A stretch of 64,000 nt of DNA from Leptospira montravelensis. Lineage in GTDB: Bacteria > Spirochaetota > Leptospiria > Leptospirales > Leptospiraceae. The stretch spans positions 124,001-188,000 of the forward strand of contig NZ_RQFO01000017.1 in assembly GCF_004770045.1 (NCBI RefSeq). Direction: 5' to 3'. Every line of letters starts with the position of its first letter. The first letter of the stretch is position 1. The position numbers were made by a program, and so were the translations under genes. The notes beneath the pieces were generated by a model, which ran no database searches, was not told the DNA's origin, and was given only the letters and a program-made list of their open reading frames with translations. Shown here piece after piece: positions 8,847 to 18,531 of this stretch.

Positions 8847-9915
8847 AAGAAGTTTCTAAATATTGAATATAGTTTGTAATCTCAGTTTTCATACCTTCAA
8901 CTCGGTTGTCACCACCAGGCAGTTGAATTAGAGTTTGCACCAAAGGATGGGTGCTGGAAGCGAGTAACCCATCTGAATACAAAAATAAAACATCACCCTT
9001 CTCAACCTGGATTTGATTTTCCGCGAATTCCATATCTTTCAGTATTCCTAAAATTTGCCCAGATTGGTCATGTAAAATCAATGGAGCACGTGTCTCTTTT
9101 TGAAATACAATTGGAAATGGATGACCACCCCTTGCATAAGTAATTTTTTTATTCTTATGATCCACAATGATACTTATGGCTGTCATACTGTGCGTTCCGA
9201 TTTCGTTACAAAGTTCACGATTCAATCGAGAAAGTAATTCAGAAGGTGCGATAGTTGTTGTTCGTACCAATTCTCTATGAATTGTCGTCATAAGAATGGC
9301 GATGAGACCAGAAGTTACACCATGACCTTCGATATCACCCATCAAAATAAGAGTCCGGTCCCCATCCAATGGTAATACTTGGAAAAAATCACCTGATACA
9401 AAACTTACAGGTTTGATATCAGCAAATAGCTTGTGATCCAATTGAGGTAAGTTCATTGTTTTGGTTTGAATTTTTGCAGCTAACCTAAGGTCACGTTTAA
9501 TGGATTCATCCATTGATTCTTTTTCTTTTAGAAAATTATAATATTCAAATGCACGTGAAATTGCAGCCTCAATAGATTTAGTATGAAAAGGTTTTAAAAT
9601 AAAATCTGAGGCTCTATGGTAAAGTGAAGAAACTACCGTTTGTATGTCATGTTCCCCAGTCATCATTAAAACTTGAGTTTTTGAATCATTAGCTTTGATT
9701 TTCTGTAAGAGATCTAAACCAGAAGTCTGCGGCATATTCACGTCTAGAAAAACGATTGGATTTCGTTCCCCTTCGAAGTATTCCAATCCTTGCATTGGAT
9801 TCGTGAAATATCGGACAAAATATCCCAACCCATTGATGATGAGTTCAAGAGTTTCGCAAATTTCCGTATCATCATCTATGATCAGAATTTCGGGTTTAAA
9901 AGAATATTGGGACAT
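8803..9915 (-). CDS. response regulator with SpoIIE/RsbU-type PP2C phosphatase output
   Basis: Cytoplasmic signalling protein. The N-terminal receiver domain has an acidic pocket DDD (14-16), phosphoacceptor D58 in FLDVNMP, T86 and K108 in FILKPF. The C-terminal PP2C-type Ser/Thr phosphatase domain shows SGDFFQ, MGDIEGHG, YSDGLLAS and SDDISYLL, which supply the metal-binding acids. Such proteins usually dephosphorylate an anti-sigma-factor antagonist in a partner-switching circuit; no antagonist or anti-sigma gene is adjacent. It is last in a minus-strand unit with the unknown protein and the deacetylase-like gene upstream (27-bp gap). Confidence 0.9.
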   Translation of the reverse strand: MSQYSFKPEILIIDDDTEICETLELIINGLGYFVRYFTNPMQGLEYFEGERNPIVFLDVNMPQTSGLDLLQKIKANDSKTQVLMMTGEHDIQTVVSSLYHRASDFILKPFHTKSIEAAISRAFEYYNFLKEKESMDESIKRDLRLAAKIQTKTMNLPQLDHKLFADIKPVSFVSGDFFQVLPLDGDRTLILMGDIEGHGVTSGLIAILMTTIHRELVRTTTIAPSELLSRLNRELCNEIGTHSMTAISIIVDHKNKKITYARGGHPFPIVFQKETRAPLILHDQSGQILGILKDMEFAENQIQVEKGDVLFLYSDGLLASSTHPLVQTLIQLPGGDNRVEGMKTEITNYIQYLETSSKSSDDISYLLLEI

Positions 9916-9942
9916 CTACTAGATTATCGGCTTTTGGTATGA

Positions 9943-10758
9943 TTATTTTGAGACTAATGTGAATTTTAGTTTTTCTTTTACTTCCTCCACTTTTTTAAAA
10001 TAGGCCTCATGAAATACTTTTTTCTCTAAATAAATATCTGTGCAGGATATCATTTCTCCATATTTCCATTCATAAGCTTCACCATTTTCATAACGAACTC
10101 TGTTCTGATGGATTTGAGAAGATAAATTTCTAAGGTTCGTACCTCTGAAATTTTTTACAAGAGCCCGAAAGGTTCCCTCTTTTTCAGGATCAATGAATCT
10201 GAATTTTCTAGAAAATAAAACAGCATCATGAAAATACTCGGGAACGTTGAATGCACCCGATGTACCTAATTTTTTAGATAAGTCCCGAATAAAATCTGTA
10301 AATTCATTTAGAACATTTAAACCAGGGTATTCTTGACCAAAGTATAATTCTTTTTTGATGTCACCTGGCTCAAAATTTATGTTTTGGGTGAGTAACCAAT
10401 CAATATAAATCATTGGGAATTGTTCATCGTCACCTTTCAATTGAAATTGTGATACTTTTAAGCGAGTGTGAACTAAAATTTTTCTATTTTCTGATTTGAT
10501 ATATATTCGATTATCATAATCATTAAGGATTTCTAATTCAATGATAGAGTTATGGAAACCACGTTTTTCAACAGCTTTAATGAGACCAGCATTTACTAAC
10601 ATCTGTTCTACTTCATAATGAGTGAACCGATTAAATAATTTAGGTTCCATATTCAATGAAGTATTTAATTCTTTGGAGACATCCATCAAAGACAAATCAT
10701 CCAAATCTAACCAATCAGACTGGTTTTTCTTTTTGTCTGTAGATGAAAAAATTCCCAT
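9943..10758 (-). CDS. conserved-looking hypothetical cytoplasmic protein
   Basis: I do not recognise this 271-residue protein. It has no signal peptide or membrane segment. The N-terminus is Asp/Ser/Leu-rich (WLDLDDLSLMDVS), the middle contains alternating hydrophobic/charged strands (around IIELEILNDYDNRIYIK), and the C-terminal 40 residues are Lys/Glu-rich and helical. Its ATG overlaps the stop of the deacetylase-like gene by one base (TAATG), so the two are very likely co-translated and may be functionally linked. Confidence 0.6.
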   Translation of the reverse strand: MGIFSSTDKKKNQSDWLDLDDLSLMDVSKELNTSLNMEPKLFNRFTHYEVEQMLVNAGLIKAVEKRGFHNSIIELEILNDYDNRIYIKSENRKILVHTRLKVSQFQLKGDDEQFPMIYIDWLLTQNINFEPGDIKKELYFGQEYPGLNVLNEFTDFIRDLSKKLGTSGAFNVPEYFHDAVLFSRKFRFIDPEKEGTFRALVKNFRGTNLRNLSSQIHQNRVRYENGEAYEWKYGEMISCTDIYLEKKVFHEAYFKKVEEVKEKLKFTLVSK

Positions 10759-11657
10759 TATTTTTCACCAAAGGCAGTGATGGTATTAAAATGGATTTCC
10801 ACAGTGTCGCGAAAATCACGTGCATAACCACCAGCAAGAGTAACTACACAAGGTACATTCAACGACTCAGCAAATTTACGAACCATCAAATCACGTTCCT
10901 TCAAACCTTTCATGGAAACTTTCAATTCTCCAAGAGAATCATCTTCATAAGGATCAGCTCCGGCAACATAATAAATTATATTGGAGTCAAAATCTTTCCG
11001 AATTTGATTCAACGCTGTTTCTAACGTGGATAAATATTCATCATCTTTTGTGTTCGCTTCTAAGTTAATATCCAAGTTAGATACTTCTTTCTTGGGATAA
11101 AGATTTCCCTGATGCATCGAAAATGTGTAAACTTTGTCATCATATTGAAAAATATAGGAATTCCCATTCCCTTGGTGCAAATCTAAGTCAATGATGAGTG
11201 CATTTAAGTTTGGATTTGTTTCTTTCTGTTTACGTATAGCAATAGCTACATCATTTAGATAACAAAATCCTTCGGCTTTGTCAGGGAAACTGTGGTGGTA
11301 ACCACCTCCCATATTAAAGGCAAACTGAAATTTCTTTGAAAGTTCTGCTGCCATCATCGTACCACCTACTCCATACATAAAACTTTCCACAATACTTCGA
11401 TTAAGTGGAAGTTCGGAATACATAGTTCGCGAAGTATGTTCAAAGCCAAACAAATCGTCTAAGTATTCTTTTGTATGTACCAGTTCTAAATCTACATCTT
11501 CTGCTTTTTTAGGTAGCAAAATGTCCCAAGATGCATAGACCGGATCTCTTTTGACTCGGTTATATAAATGTGAATACTTGTGAGCCGGAAATACATGCCC
11601 CGGTAATTCGAGATTGTACGAAGAATGGTAGATGAGAGCGAGTGCATTGGATGCCAT
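10758..11657 (-). CDS. histone deacetylase-fold (class IV-like) amidohydrolase
   Basis: Zinc amidohydrolase of the HDAC/acetoin-utilisation/acetylpolyamine-hydrolase superfamily. It shows the paired His loop GGGYHHSFP, EGFCYLNDVAIAI, the zinc-binding IIDLDLHQGNG, and the third zinc ligand in GADPYEDDSLGELKVS. The order and spacing recall HDAC11-like bacterial enzymes. Substrate could be acetyl- or acyl-lysine or a small amide. I chose ATG 11657 (299 residues) because an upstream start at 11693 would overlap the divergent pyruvate kinase leader. It heads a unit with an unknown protein and an RsbU-type regulator. Confidence 0.85.
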   Translation of the reverse strand: MASNALALIYHSSYNLELPGHVFPAHKYSHLYNRVKRDPVYASWDILLPKKAEDVDLELVHTKEYLDDLFGFEHTSRTMYSELPLNRSIVESFMYGVGGTMMAAELSKKFQFAFNMGGGYHHSFPDKAEGFCYLNDVAIAIRKQKETNPNLNALIIDLDLHQGNGNSYIFQYDDKVYTFSMHQGNLYPKKEVSNLDINLEANTKDDEYLSTLETALNQIRKDFDSNIIYYVAGADPYEDDSLGELKVSMKGLKERDLMVRKFAESLNVPCVVTLAGGYARDFRDTVEIHFNTITAFGEK

Positions 11658-11748
11658 TAAATTGATATTTTTGTGAAAAATGACACAAGTCAATTCAAAC
11701 CGTACAATTTACTTGCAGGAAAAAACAAAAAAGATAAGAATAGAGACT

Positions 11749-13185
11749 ATGCCGGTAGACGAAAAAATCCCAAACAAACGCACCAAAATTATCTGTACCA
11801 TTGGCCCTGCTTCCGCAAATCGCGAAACTATTTTAAGTCTGATTTATTCAGGAATGGATTTAGCAAGGATGAACTTCTCCCATTCTACTCATGATTATCA
11901 TAAAGAAATATTTGAGTTATTACGGGAATGTGAACAGGAGTCCGGCAAGTCCATTGGCATTCTAGCCGATTTACAAGGCCCTAAGATAAGAACTGGAAAA
12001 TTAGGCACTGGTCCCTTAGAACTCAAAACTGGCGACCAAATTGCCATAAACAATAAATCGGACTTTCTCGGTACAAAAGAGGAAATCGGCTGTACTTATC
12101 AGTACATTTTGAACGATATTGATGTTGGACACAAACTGCTAATTGACGATGGAAAACTTTCATTCGTTGTAAAATCGAAATCAAAAGAAAAAGCAATTTT
12201 GGAAACGGTCATCGGTGGTATCTTAAAAGATAACAAAGGGATTAATCTTCCAGGAACACCAATATCGGCACCAGCTCTTTCAGAGAAAGATATTGAAGAC
12301 TTACAATTTGCTTTATCATTAGGAGTAGATTACATTGCTTTATCGTTTGTTAGACGGGCGAGTGATCTAGAGATGGCACGTCAGTTTATGAAAGATAGTT
12401 ATGCAGGACTAATTGCAAAAATTGAACGACCTGAAGCCATTCAAAATATCGAAGAGATCATCGATAATTGTGACGGAATCATGATTGCACGCGGTGATTT
12501 GGGTGTGGAGTTAGACACACAGTATGTTCCTATCATTCAAAAAGAAATGATTACAAAACTGAACCAAAAGGGTAAACCAGTCATCACTGCCACACAAATG
12601 TTAGAAACAATGATCGATAACCCTCGTCCAACCAGGGCAGAGGCAAGTGACGTTGCCAATGCTGTAATGGATGGCACTGATGCAGTTATGTTATCCGGAG
12701 AAACTGCTTCTGGAAAATTTCCTATCGAAACAGTTAAAACTATGACAAGTATCATTCAAGCAGCGGAAGAATCTGAAATATATTTATCTCACTTGAGATA
12801 TATGGATCGTTCTGAATTTGAAGTAGAACGAACGGCTCTTGGTAGTGCAGCAGAATCTATTTCTAGATCTATCAATGCAAAAGCTATCATCAACTTTACA
12901 AGATCTGGATATTCTTCCCTTCTCTCTTCAGAGTTTCGTCCTTTAAAACCAATTTACTCTTTCACCCCTTTTCTTGGTACTGCAAGGAAGATGCAATTGT
13001 ATTGGGGTGTTGATTCCTATGTAATGCCTATGATGGATAAGTTTCCTGATATGATTGCCTTTATGAGTAAAACTCTAAAGTCAGAAGGAAAGTTAAAATC
13101 GGGTGATACTGTGGTAATTCTATCGGGAGCACCTGGATCAGTAGCACAGACTGTTGACTTTATACAAATCCATAAAATCAAGTAA
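11749..13185 (+). CDS. pyk: pyruvate kinase
   Basis: Glycolytic enzyme making pyruvate and ATP from phosphoenolpyruvate and ADP. Motifs: TKIICTIGPAS at the N-terminus, MNFSH, the catalytic Lys/metal region AKIERPEAIQNIEEI followed by IMIARGDLGVEL, and SGETASGKFP. From ATG 11749 the protein is 478 residues, the normal bacterial length, and begins just before the conserved first strand; an upstream ATG at 11680 would add an unusual 23-residue leader. The 3' end overlaps the convergent flavoprotein gene by 8 bp. Confidence 0.96.
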   Translation: MPVDEKIPNKRTKIICTIGPASANRETILSLIYSGMDLARMNFSHSTHDYHKEIFELLRECEQESGKSIGILADLQGPKIRTGKLGTGPLELKTGDQIAINNKSDFLGTKEEIGCTYQYILNDIDVGHKLLIDDGKLSFVVKSKSKEKAILETVIGGILKDNKGINLPGTPISAPALSEKDIEDLQFALSLGVDYIALSFVRRASDLEMARQFMKDSYAGLIAKIERPEAIQNIEEIIDNCDGIMIARGDLGVELDTQYVPIIQKEMITKLNQKGKPVITATQMLETMIDNPRPTRAEASDVANAVMDGTDAVMLSGETASGKFPIETVKTMTSIIQAAEESEIYLSHLRYMDRSEFEVERTALGSAAESISRSINAKAIINFTRSGYSSLLSSEFRPLKPIYSFTPFLGTARKMQLYWGVDSYVMPMMDKFPDMIAFMSKTLKSEGKLKSGDTVVILSGAPGSVAQTVDFIQIHKIK

Positions 13186-14440
13186 CGATTGTTTTATGAA
13201 TGCCTCGGGCTGCGAGTGTTGCTGTAGTCCAGGCATTTTGAAAATTGAATCCCCCGGTAACCCCATCCACATCAATCACTTCACCAGTAAAAAATAGTCC
13301 TGGAGTTTGTTTACTTTCCATAGTTTGGAAATGAATGTCCTTTCTTGAAACTCCTCCGGCCGTTACAAATTCCTCTTTAAAGACTCCTTTTGCAACCATA
13401 CGAAGTTTTGTCTGCGTAAGGGCAAGGCTCAGCGCCCTAATTTCAGATTTGGAAATATCGGAATAACGTTTGTTTGGTAGTAATTTAGTTTCTTTTAAAA
13501 TCCATTCCCAAAATCTACTTGGAAGTTTCCACTCAGGATCTGGTATCAACTTTTCTCCTGGCGTTTTTTCTTTTTTTCTTAAATATATTTCTTCGATGTT
13601 TTGAGACTTTTCTCCACCGATCCAATTGACAGATAATTCTACTTTATAATCAGCTTCAAACAAAGTACGGGCTTCCCAAGCTGACAATCTCAGTGCACAA
13701 GGTCCACTTAGTCCCCAATGTGTGATTAACATTGGTCCTTTCTGAGGTTTGCCTTTTGGTAAAATTTTAATTTCAGAGTTTGGGATAACAAGACCTGTTA
13801 AATCTATAATATCTGTATTTTCAAGAGTCAGTGTAAAAAGAGAGGGAACGGGGGTTATGATTTTATGGCCTAACTTTTCGAGTATACTCCAAACTTTTCG
13901 ATTGGATCCAGTAGCAATCACTACAATATCAAAATTTTCCTCAATACCACCTTCCCATAAAACTCTAAATTCATTGTTTCGGTTTGGATCTTGGTTTGTT
14001 GTATGATTCGAATAAATGCCAACTAAGCCTTGTTCAAAATGTATTGGAATTTTTTTCGATTTTAATTCCTCCAAAAAACATTGGATTATGGTTTCAGAAC
14101 TATCAGTGGTTGGGAACATTCTTCCATCCGGTTCTGCTTTTAGTGTTACTCCTCTTTTTTTAAACCAATTGATTGTATCGTTAGGGCCAAAACTTTCAAA
14201 TGCCCAACGTAGTTCTTTATTTCCTCTTGGATAACGCATCGAAAGTAGTTCTGGGTCAAAAAGATTATGGGTGACATTGCACCTTCCACCACCAGATATC
14301 TTCAGTTTAGAAAGAGGTTCTTTCGATTTTTCAAAGATTTGAATATCACATAACCCTTGTAATTCTTCGTAAATTTGTAGGGCGGCAAAACAGCCAGAGG
14401 CACCGGCGCCAATGATAGCAATTTTTGGTTTCTTTCGCAA
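13178..14440 (-). CDS. BaiN/YhiN (HI0933) family FAD-dependent oxidoreductase
   Basis: Flavoprotein of 420 residues. The N-terminal dinucleotide-binding motif is IAIIGAGASGCFAAL; the family signature KISGGGRCNVTH follows near residue 50, and the C-terminal FAD motif is GEVIDVDGVTGGFNFQ. The family includes BaiN and uncharacterised YhiN-type reductases; the substrate here is unknown. It is separated by 3 bp from the glyoxalase I gene upstream, so the two are probably co-transcribed. Confidence 0.85.
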   Translation of the reverse strand: MRKKPKIAIIGAGASGCFAALQIYEELQGLCDIQIFEKSKEPLSKLKISGGGRCNVTHNLFDPELLSMRYPRGNKELRWAFESFGPNDTINWFKKRGVTLKAEPDGRMFPTTDSSETIIQCFLEELKSKKIPIHFEQGLVGIYSNHTTNQDPNRNNEFRVLWEGGIEENFDIVVIATGSNRKVWSILEKLGHKIITPVPSLFTLTLENTDIIDLTGLVIPNSEIKILPKGKPQKGPMLITHWGLSGPCALRLSAWEARTLFEADYKVELSVNWIGGEKSQNIEEIYLRKKEKTPGEKLIPDPEWKLPSRFWEWILKETKLLPNKRYSDISKSEIRALSLALTQTKLRMVAKGVFKEEFVTAGGVSRKDIHFQTMESKQTPGLFFTGEVIDVDGVTGGFNFQNAWTTATLAARGIHKTIVT

Positions 14441-14443
14441 TTC

Positions 14444-14866
14444 CTACCACTCACCTGTATTAGGCATAGAGACCCACGGTTCCATAGGTGGGAGGGCTTT
14501 TCCTTTTTGAAGAAGTTCAATGGATATTTGGTCTGGCGACCTAACAAATGCCATACGGCCATCCCTAGGAGGACGATTGATGATAACTCCCATCTTTTGA
14601 ATTCGTTCACAGGCTTCGTAAATATTATCTACTTCATAAGCCAAGTGTCCAAAATTTCTGCCGGTGGAATAAGGTTCTGTTTGTCCCCAGTTGTAAGTAA
14701 GTTCTACTTCTGGAGCATCCTCTTCGCCTGTAGACAAAAACACAAGTGTGAATTTTCCTTCTGGATGTTCATTCCTTCTCGAAACTTTCAGCCCAAGGAT
14801 CTCTACAAAAAAATGGAGGGACCTTTCCAAATCCAAAACCCGAATCATGGTATGTAAATATTTCAT
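14444..14866 (-). CDS. gloA: lactoylglutathione lyase (glyoxalase I)
   Basis: VOC-superfamily enzyme that isomerises the methylglyoxal-glutathione hemithioacetal to S-lactoylglutathione. The four metal ligands expected for glyoxalase I are visible at H5, E55 (VELTYNW), H74 (FGHLAYEV) and E117 (SIELLQ). Length (140 residues) and the N-terminus [10 protein letters not shown] match bacterial GloA. There is a 9-bp gap to the upstream hydroxylase gene, suggesting one transcript with it and the flavoprotein. Confidence 0.9.
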   Translation of the reverse strand: MKYLHTMIRVLDLERSLHFFVEILGLKVSRRNEHPEGKFTLVFLSTGEEDAPEVELTYNWGQTEPYSTGRNFGHLAYEVDNIYEACERIQKMGVIINRPPRDGRMAFVRSPDQISIELLQKGKALPPMEPWVSMPNTGEW

Positions 14867-14875
14867 CTGTTCTTA

Positions 14876-16060
14876 CTATAAGAAAAAATACACCAAAAGC
14901 ACAAGCCAAGAAAAATATTTTGGAATTTCAAAACGTGACCATTCTTTTTTTCCTTCCAAAAGCCTTCCTAATGAAACAAATGAAAAAACTAAAAGAAAGA
15001 ATACTGAAGTAATTTCACCTAAAGAAAAATGGTGCATTCGTTTCAAAAAATACAAAGTCAAAATTGTCGGGATCAAAAAGGAAAATAAAAGATAAATTCG
15101 GTATATAAAATTTCCCGCCTTATTTCTGTATTGCGGAATTTTCACTTTCCTGTCTATCTCCCATTTGTTATGACTTAACCAGACTTTAGGGTCAGTCACT
15201 CCTCGGTCGACTGTAGATTGAAGATCATCCGGCCTTACAGAAGGATAAGAAAAAAAGGAACGAATCCCTTGCCATTTGTATTTTGTTTTCCACAAATCAG
15301 TAAATAAATCACGGAATACATGTATTTCGGCAGTGGCTGGGTCATAAGTTTGCAATTGTGAAACTAATCCATATCGAGGTTCCTTACTTTCTTCACAAAA
15401 AGTTCCGAACATGCGGTCCCAAAAAATGAACACTCCACCGTAATTTTTATCAATGTATTCTGGATTCATTGCATGGTGAACTCTATGATGGGAAGGAGTC
15501 ACAAATAAAAACTCAAACCATGTAGGTAATTTTTTAATTGTACGTGTGTGAACCCAAAATTGGTAAGTTCGATTAAGTGCATCAATGATTAAATACGACT
15601 CCACAGGAAAACCTAACAACGATAAAGGTAAATAAAAAAGTCCTATACCAATATTACGAACAAAGGATTGCCTAAGTGCTACTGACAAATTAAATTCTTC
15701 ACTAGAATGATGTACTACGTGTGAAGCCCACAAAACTTTAATTTCATGGCTGTAACGATGAGCCCAATAAAATAAAAAATCCAAAACAATAAACAAAACA
15801 ATCCAATGGAAAGGTGAAGTTGGAGATAAATATATCTTCGAAAGGAATGTCACTCCCCAAGAGATTTGGTATAACTGTTTGTAAATAAAAACTAATCCTA
15901 ATAGGATAAGGCCATCAAAAATACGGCTAAGGACTCCCAAACTGAGATCGGCCAAAGTATCTTCATAAAAATAATAATCCTGCTTTTTAAAACGAGTATA
16001 AAGCACCTCGGCCAACATAAGGAGAATGTAAATTGGTGCAATGGTTTCAATCAGTCTCAT
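14876..16060 (-). CDS. sterol desaturase/fatty acid hydroxylase superfamily membrane protein
   Basis: Integral membrane di-iron enzyme. The His-box pattern is visible: HRYSH in FYWAHRYSH, HVVHHSSEEFN, and SHHRVHHAMNPEY, followed by the typical WDRMFGTF. Hydrophobic segments occur at the N-terminus, around residues 45-115, and a pair of helices at the C-terminus (last 70 residues). At 394 residues it is longer than the catalytic core; the extra C-terminal helices resemble those of alkylglycerol-monooxygenase-like members. The substrate is probably a lipid but cannot be named. A second, shorter member of this superfamily lies at 20944. Confidence 0.82.
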   Translation of the reverse strand: MRLIETIAPIYILLMLAEVLYTRFKKQDYYFYEDTLADLSLGVLSRIFDGLILLGLVFIYKQLYQISWGVTFLSKIYLSPTSPFHWIVLFIVLDFLFYWAHRYSHEIKVLWASHVVHHSSEEFNLSVALRQSFVRNIGIGLFYLPLSLLGFPVESYLIIDALNRTYQFWVHTRTIKKLPTWFEFLFVTPSHHRVHHAMNPEYIDKNYGGVFIFWDRMFGTFCEESKEPRYGLVSQLQTYDPATAEIHVFRDLFTDLWKTKYKWQGIRSFFSYPSVRPDDLQSTVDRGVTDPKVWLSHNKWEIDRKVKIPQYRNKAGNFIYRIYLLFSFLIPTILTLYFLKRMHHFSLGEITSVFFLLVFSFVSLGRLLEGKKEWSRFEIPKYFSWLVLLVYFFL

Positions 16061-16145
16061 AGTGGATCCTTTAAGTTCCTATTATCTATACTGATCAAAT
16101 TGAAAAAGCAACCTAGTTTCTTATGTTCCCACCTCGAGAAGATTT

Positions 16146-16178
16146 AAAAAAACAGACAATTTTGCAGAATTGTTTTTT
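16146..16178. terminator. bidirectional intrinsic terminator
   Basis: ACAATT (16156-16161) and AATTGT (16168-16173) form a stem with a 6-base loop. It is flanked by seven A residues on the left (a U-tract on the minus strand) and TTTTTT on the right. On the minus strand it follows the Mce operon's last gene at 16203. Confidence 0.6.
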
Positions 16179-16202
16179 AATAAACAATCCAGATCAGAAA
16201 CT

Positions 16203-16814
16203 TTATTTTAATTGTTTGCTAAGATCAGAATTCAACTCATTAAAGGAATTCGTTAGTCCTAAATTCCAACCGAGTACTAAAGCTTCTGGCTCTTTTTTAT
16301 CAATAGATTGGATTTGTTTGTAAGTTTTTCTAAATACTGGTGAAGAAATAAAATCTTTATCCTCATAAACTACAACTTCAAATTCAATCACTGCTTTCGG
16401 TTCTTTGGTTCGAAAATCACCATACAATTGAGTTAAATTTAATTCAATAAAATGAGTAATACTTAAACGAGTATGAACACTTGCATCCCATTCAAAATTT
16501 CCAGACTTCAAAAGAGAACGAACAAATTCTTCTTTGAAATTATGTGACGGTGGAATAAAAAAAGCATTATAAAAATCAGATTCATATACAGCGTTTTCTT
16601 TTCTATATACAAATTCTTTTCCTTCAAATTTTGGAGAAATAAAAACTTTGCGGACAATGAAAGTTCTTGGCTTTGGAACATTAAACAACTGATTAGTTTC
16701 AGTCGCCTCAATTAAATAAAATCTTTTTTCAGGAAATGTTTTACTGACCCCGAAACAATGAGTTAGGGAAAAAAGGATTCCAAAAAAAAGAAAAAACCGA
16801 ATTATAACTTTCAT
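16203..16814 (-). CDS. lipoprotein component of Mce/Mla transporter (PqiC/ABC-auxiliary-like)
   Basis: A 203-residue putative lipoprotein with the signal MKVIIRFFLFFGILFSLTHC, Cys20 being the likely lipidated residue. Position as last gene of an mlaE-mlaF-mlaD operon and the mixed alpha/beta pattern suggest an ABC-transport auxiliary lipoprotein of the PqiC type, which would contact the Mce ring in the periplasm or anchor to the outer membrane. I chose ATG 16814, five bases after the mlaD-like stop; a TTG start at 16829 overlapping the previous gene is also open. The assignment rests mainly on context. Confidence 0.65.
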   Translation of the reverse strand: MKVIIRFFLFFGILFSLTHCFGVSKTFPEKRFYLIEATETNQLFNVPKPRTFIVRKVFISPKFEGKEFVYRKENAVYESDFYNAFFIPPSHNFKEEFVRSLLKSGNFEWDASVHTRLSITHFIELNLTQLYGDFRTKEPKAVIEFEVVVYEDKDFISSPVFRKTYKQIQSIDKKEPEALVLGWNLGLTNSFNELNSDLSKQLK

Positions 16815-16819
16815 TGTAT

Positions 16820-17767
16820 TTATTTCCAAAGTTTAGACTTGTTTGGCGCTTCTCCAAAGAGAAACTGTGATGGGTATTTTTTTGCATTGGCAGTGACTTC
16901 TTTTAAGTCTTCCGAAGCAATTCTCAAATTTTCAATCGAAGTGGATATATCACCTTGGTTGGAAGCAAGAAGAGTGTCCAAACGTTTTAGAGTTGTTTGT
17001 AATTGAGTCATAGATGAATCCAATTTTTTTGGAAAACCTTGTGTCTCAGGACTAGCAATGAGAGCCTTTACTTCTGCATTTGTTTTACGTAGGTCTACAA
17101 GTAGACCTGTTGATTCACGTGCTAGGTCACCAAGTTTTGCATCAAGAATGGATTGATTGAGATTTTTAATGAGTTCCCCGACACCCATAAGAATTTTATC
17201 CACATCTGCCTTTTCCACTTTATCAAAAAACTTATCCACGGAAGCGGTGAAACGAGAGATGGTGCTTGGTGCTGAAGGGATATAAATAGTTTTTGGTTCC
17301 CATTCGATCGACAAAGGAGGATTTTTTTCTGGATTTAGGTAATCTACTTCTAAATATGCCGTGCCAGTTAACCCTTGTGAAGCGAGACGTACACGTAGAC
17401 CACTTTGAATCATTCTTTGTACAGTTCTTTTTAAGTCGTCGCCATAAACTCCTTTGACAAAATCCGGTACTGACATCTTAATCAAAACATACCTTCCATA
17501 CCTAAGTTCGGTATCTTGATTTAATTTTTCAGAATATACATTTTGCACAAAAGTAATTTCTTGAACAGTACCAACCTTTACACCACGATGTTTCACCGGA
17601 GATCCGATATCCAAACCTTGTACAGATTCGTCGAAATAGGTTTCCAAACTCACCGATCTTTGGAAGATATTCCCGGCTGTAAAAATGATCAGAAATAATA
17701 TAAGTGTAAAAAAACTAACTAGGACAAAAATCCCAACTTTGAAATAAGTTTTATTTGATTGGTTCAT
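16820..17767 (-). CDS. MCE-domain substrate-binding protein (MlaD-like)
   Basis: Periplasmic lipid-binding subunit of an Mce transporter. One N-terminal transmembrane anchor (VGIFVLVSFFTLILFLIIF) precedes a single MCE domain with LDIGSPVKHRGVKVGTVQEI. A long C-terminal helical region (residues 180-300) could form the hexameric tunnel seen in extended MCE proteins. At 315 residues it is longer than E. coli MlaD. The start overlaps the ATPase gene by four bases (ATGA). Confidence 0.88.
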   Translation of the reverse strand: MNQSNKTYFKVGIFVLVSFFTLILFLIIFTAGNIFQRSVSLETYFDESVQGLDIGSPVKHRGVKVGTVQEITFVQNVYSEKLNQDTELRYGRYVLIKMSVPDFVKGVYGDDLKRTVQRMIQSGLRVRLASQGLTGTAYLEVDYLNPEKNPPLSIEWEPKTIYIPSAPSTISRFTASVDKFFDKVEKADVDKILMGVGELIKNLNQSILDAKLGDLARESTGLLVDLRKTNAEVKALIASPETQGFPKKLDSSMTQLQTTLKRLDTLLASNQGDISTSIENLRIASEDLKEVTANAKKYPSQFLFGEAPNKSKLWK

Positions 17768-18531
17768 AACTGGGAACTCTCCTGAGGAATACGATTAAAG
17801 AATTGTTTCACAAAAGGGTCTTTCGATTTTTCTTTTAAATCTTTTGGTTTACCTTCTGCAATAATACCTTTTTTGGATTTATCTAATACGATAACACGAT
17901 CTGCCATTGTAAAAACAGATGGTAACTCATGTGTCACAATCACAAAGGTAACACCAAGTGTTCTCGACAAACGAATGATTAGGTGGTCCAACTCCACACT
18001 AGTGATCGGATCCAAACCAGCACTTGGCTCATCTAAAAATAGAATTTCTGGATCCATAGCCATCGCACGCGCTATGGCCGCACGTTTTTTCATACCTCCG
18101 GAAAGTTCAGAAGGATAAAGATGCGCAAAAGGAAATAGGCCAACCATTTTTAACTTCGTCATGGCAATTTCATTCATGATTGCTACTGGTAATTGCGTAA
18201 ACTCTTCTAGAGGTAAACGAATGTTTTCCAAGAGAGACATGGAACCAAACAATGCACTTTGTTGGTACATAACTCCAATACGATTCCAGATTTCGATTTT
18301 TTTCTTTCCCTCTGCGATTACGATATCATTTTCATCTATCCATATACGGCCGCTAAATGGTGAAGTTAGACCAATCATATTTTTTAATACTGTAGATTTA
18401 CCACAACCTGACCCACCAAGGATTCCAAAAATTTCTCCTCGGTTTACATCAAAAGAAATATCTTCCATAATAACGGTATTTCCATATCCCGTTGTTAGAT
18501 GTTCCACTCGAATGATCGGTTTTTCTTTCAT
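17764..18531 (-). CDS. ABC transporter ATP-binding protein (MlaF-like)
   Basis: ATPase of the Mce lipid-transport complex, on the inner face of the cytoplasmic membrane. It shows Walker A GGSGCGKST, a Q-loop near MYQQSALFGS, the signature LSGGMKKRAAIARA (the GGM-KKR variant typical of MlaF/Mkl rather than GGQ), Walker B ILFLDEPSAGLDP, and the switch His in VTHE. It is 255 residues long. It is coupled by ATGA overlaps to both neighbours. Confidence 0.93.
   Translation of the reverse strand: MKEKPIIRVEHLTTGYGNTVIMEDISFDVNRGEIFGILGGSGCGKSTVLKNMIGLTSPFSGRIWIDENDIVIAEGKKKIEIWNRIGVMYQQSALFGSMSLLENIRLPLEEFTQLPVAIMNEIAMTKLKMVGLFPFAHLYPSELSGGMKKRAAIARAMAMDPEILFLDEPSAGLDPITSVELDHLIIRLSRTLGVTFVIVTHELPSVFTMADRVIVLDKSKKGIIAEGKPKDLKEKSKDPFVKQFFNRIPQESSQL

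Noticed and set aside
14748..15095. Plus-strand 115-codon open frame
   Set aside because: Lys/Ser-rich shadow of the glyoxalase and hydroxylase genes, which have intact motifs on the other strand.
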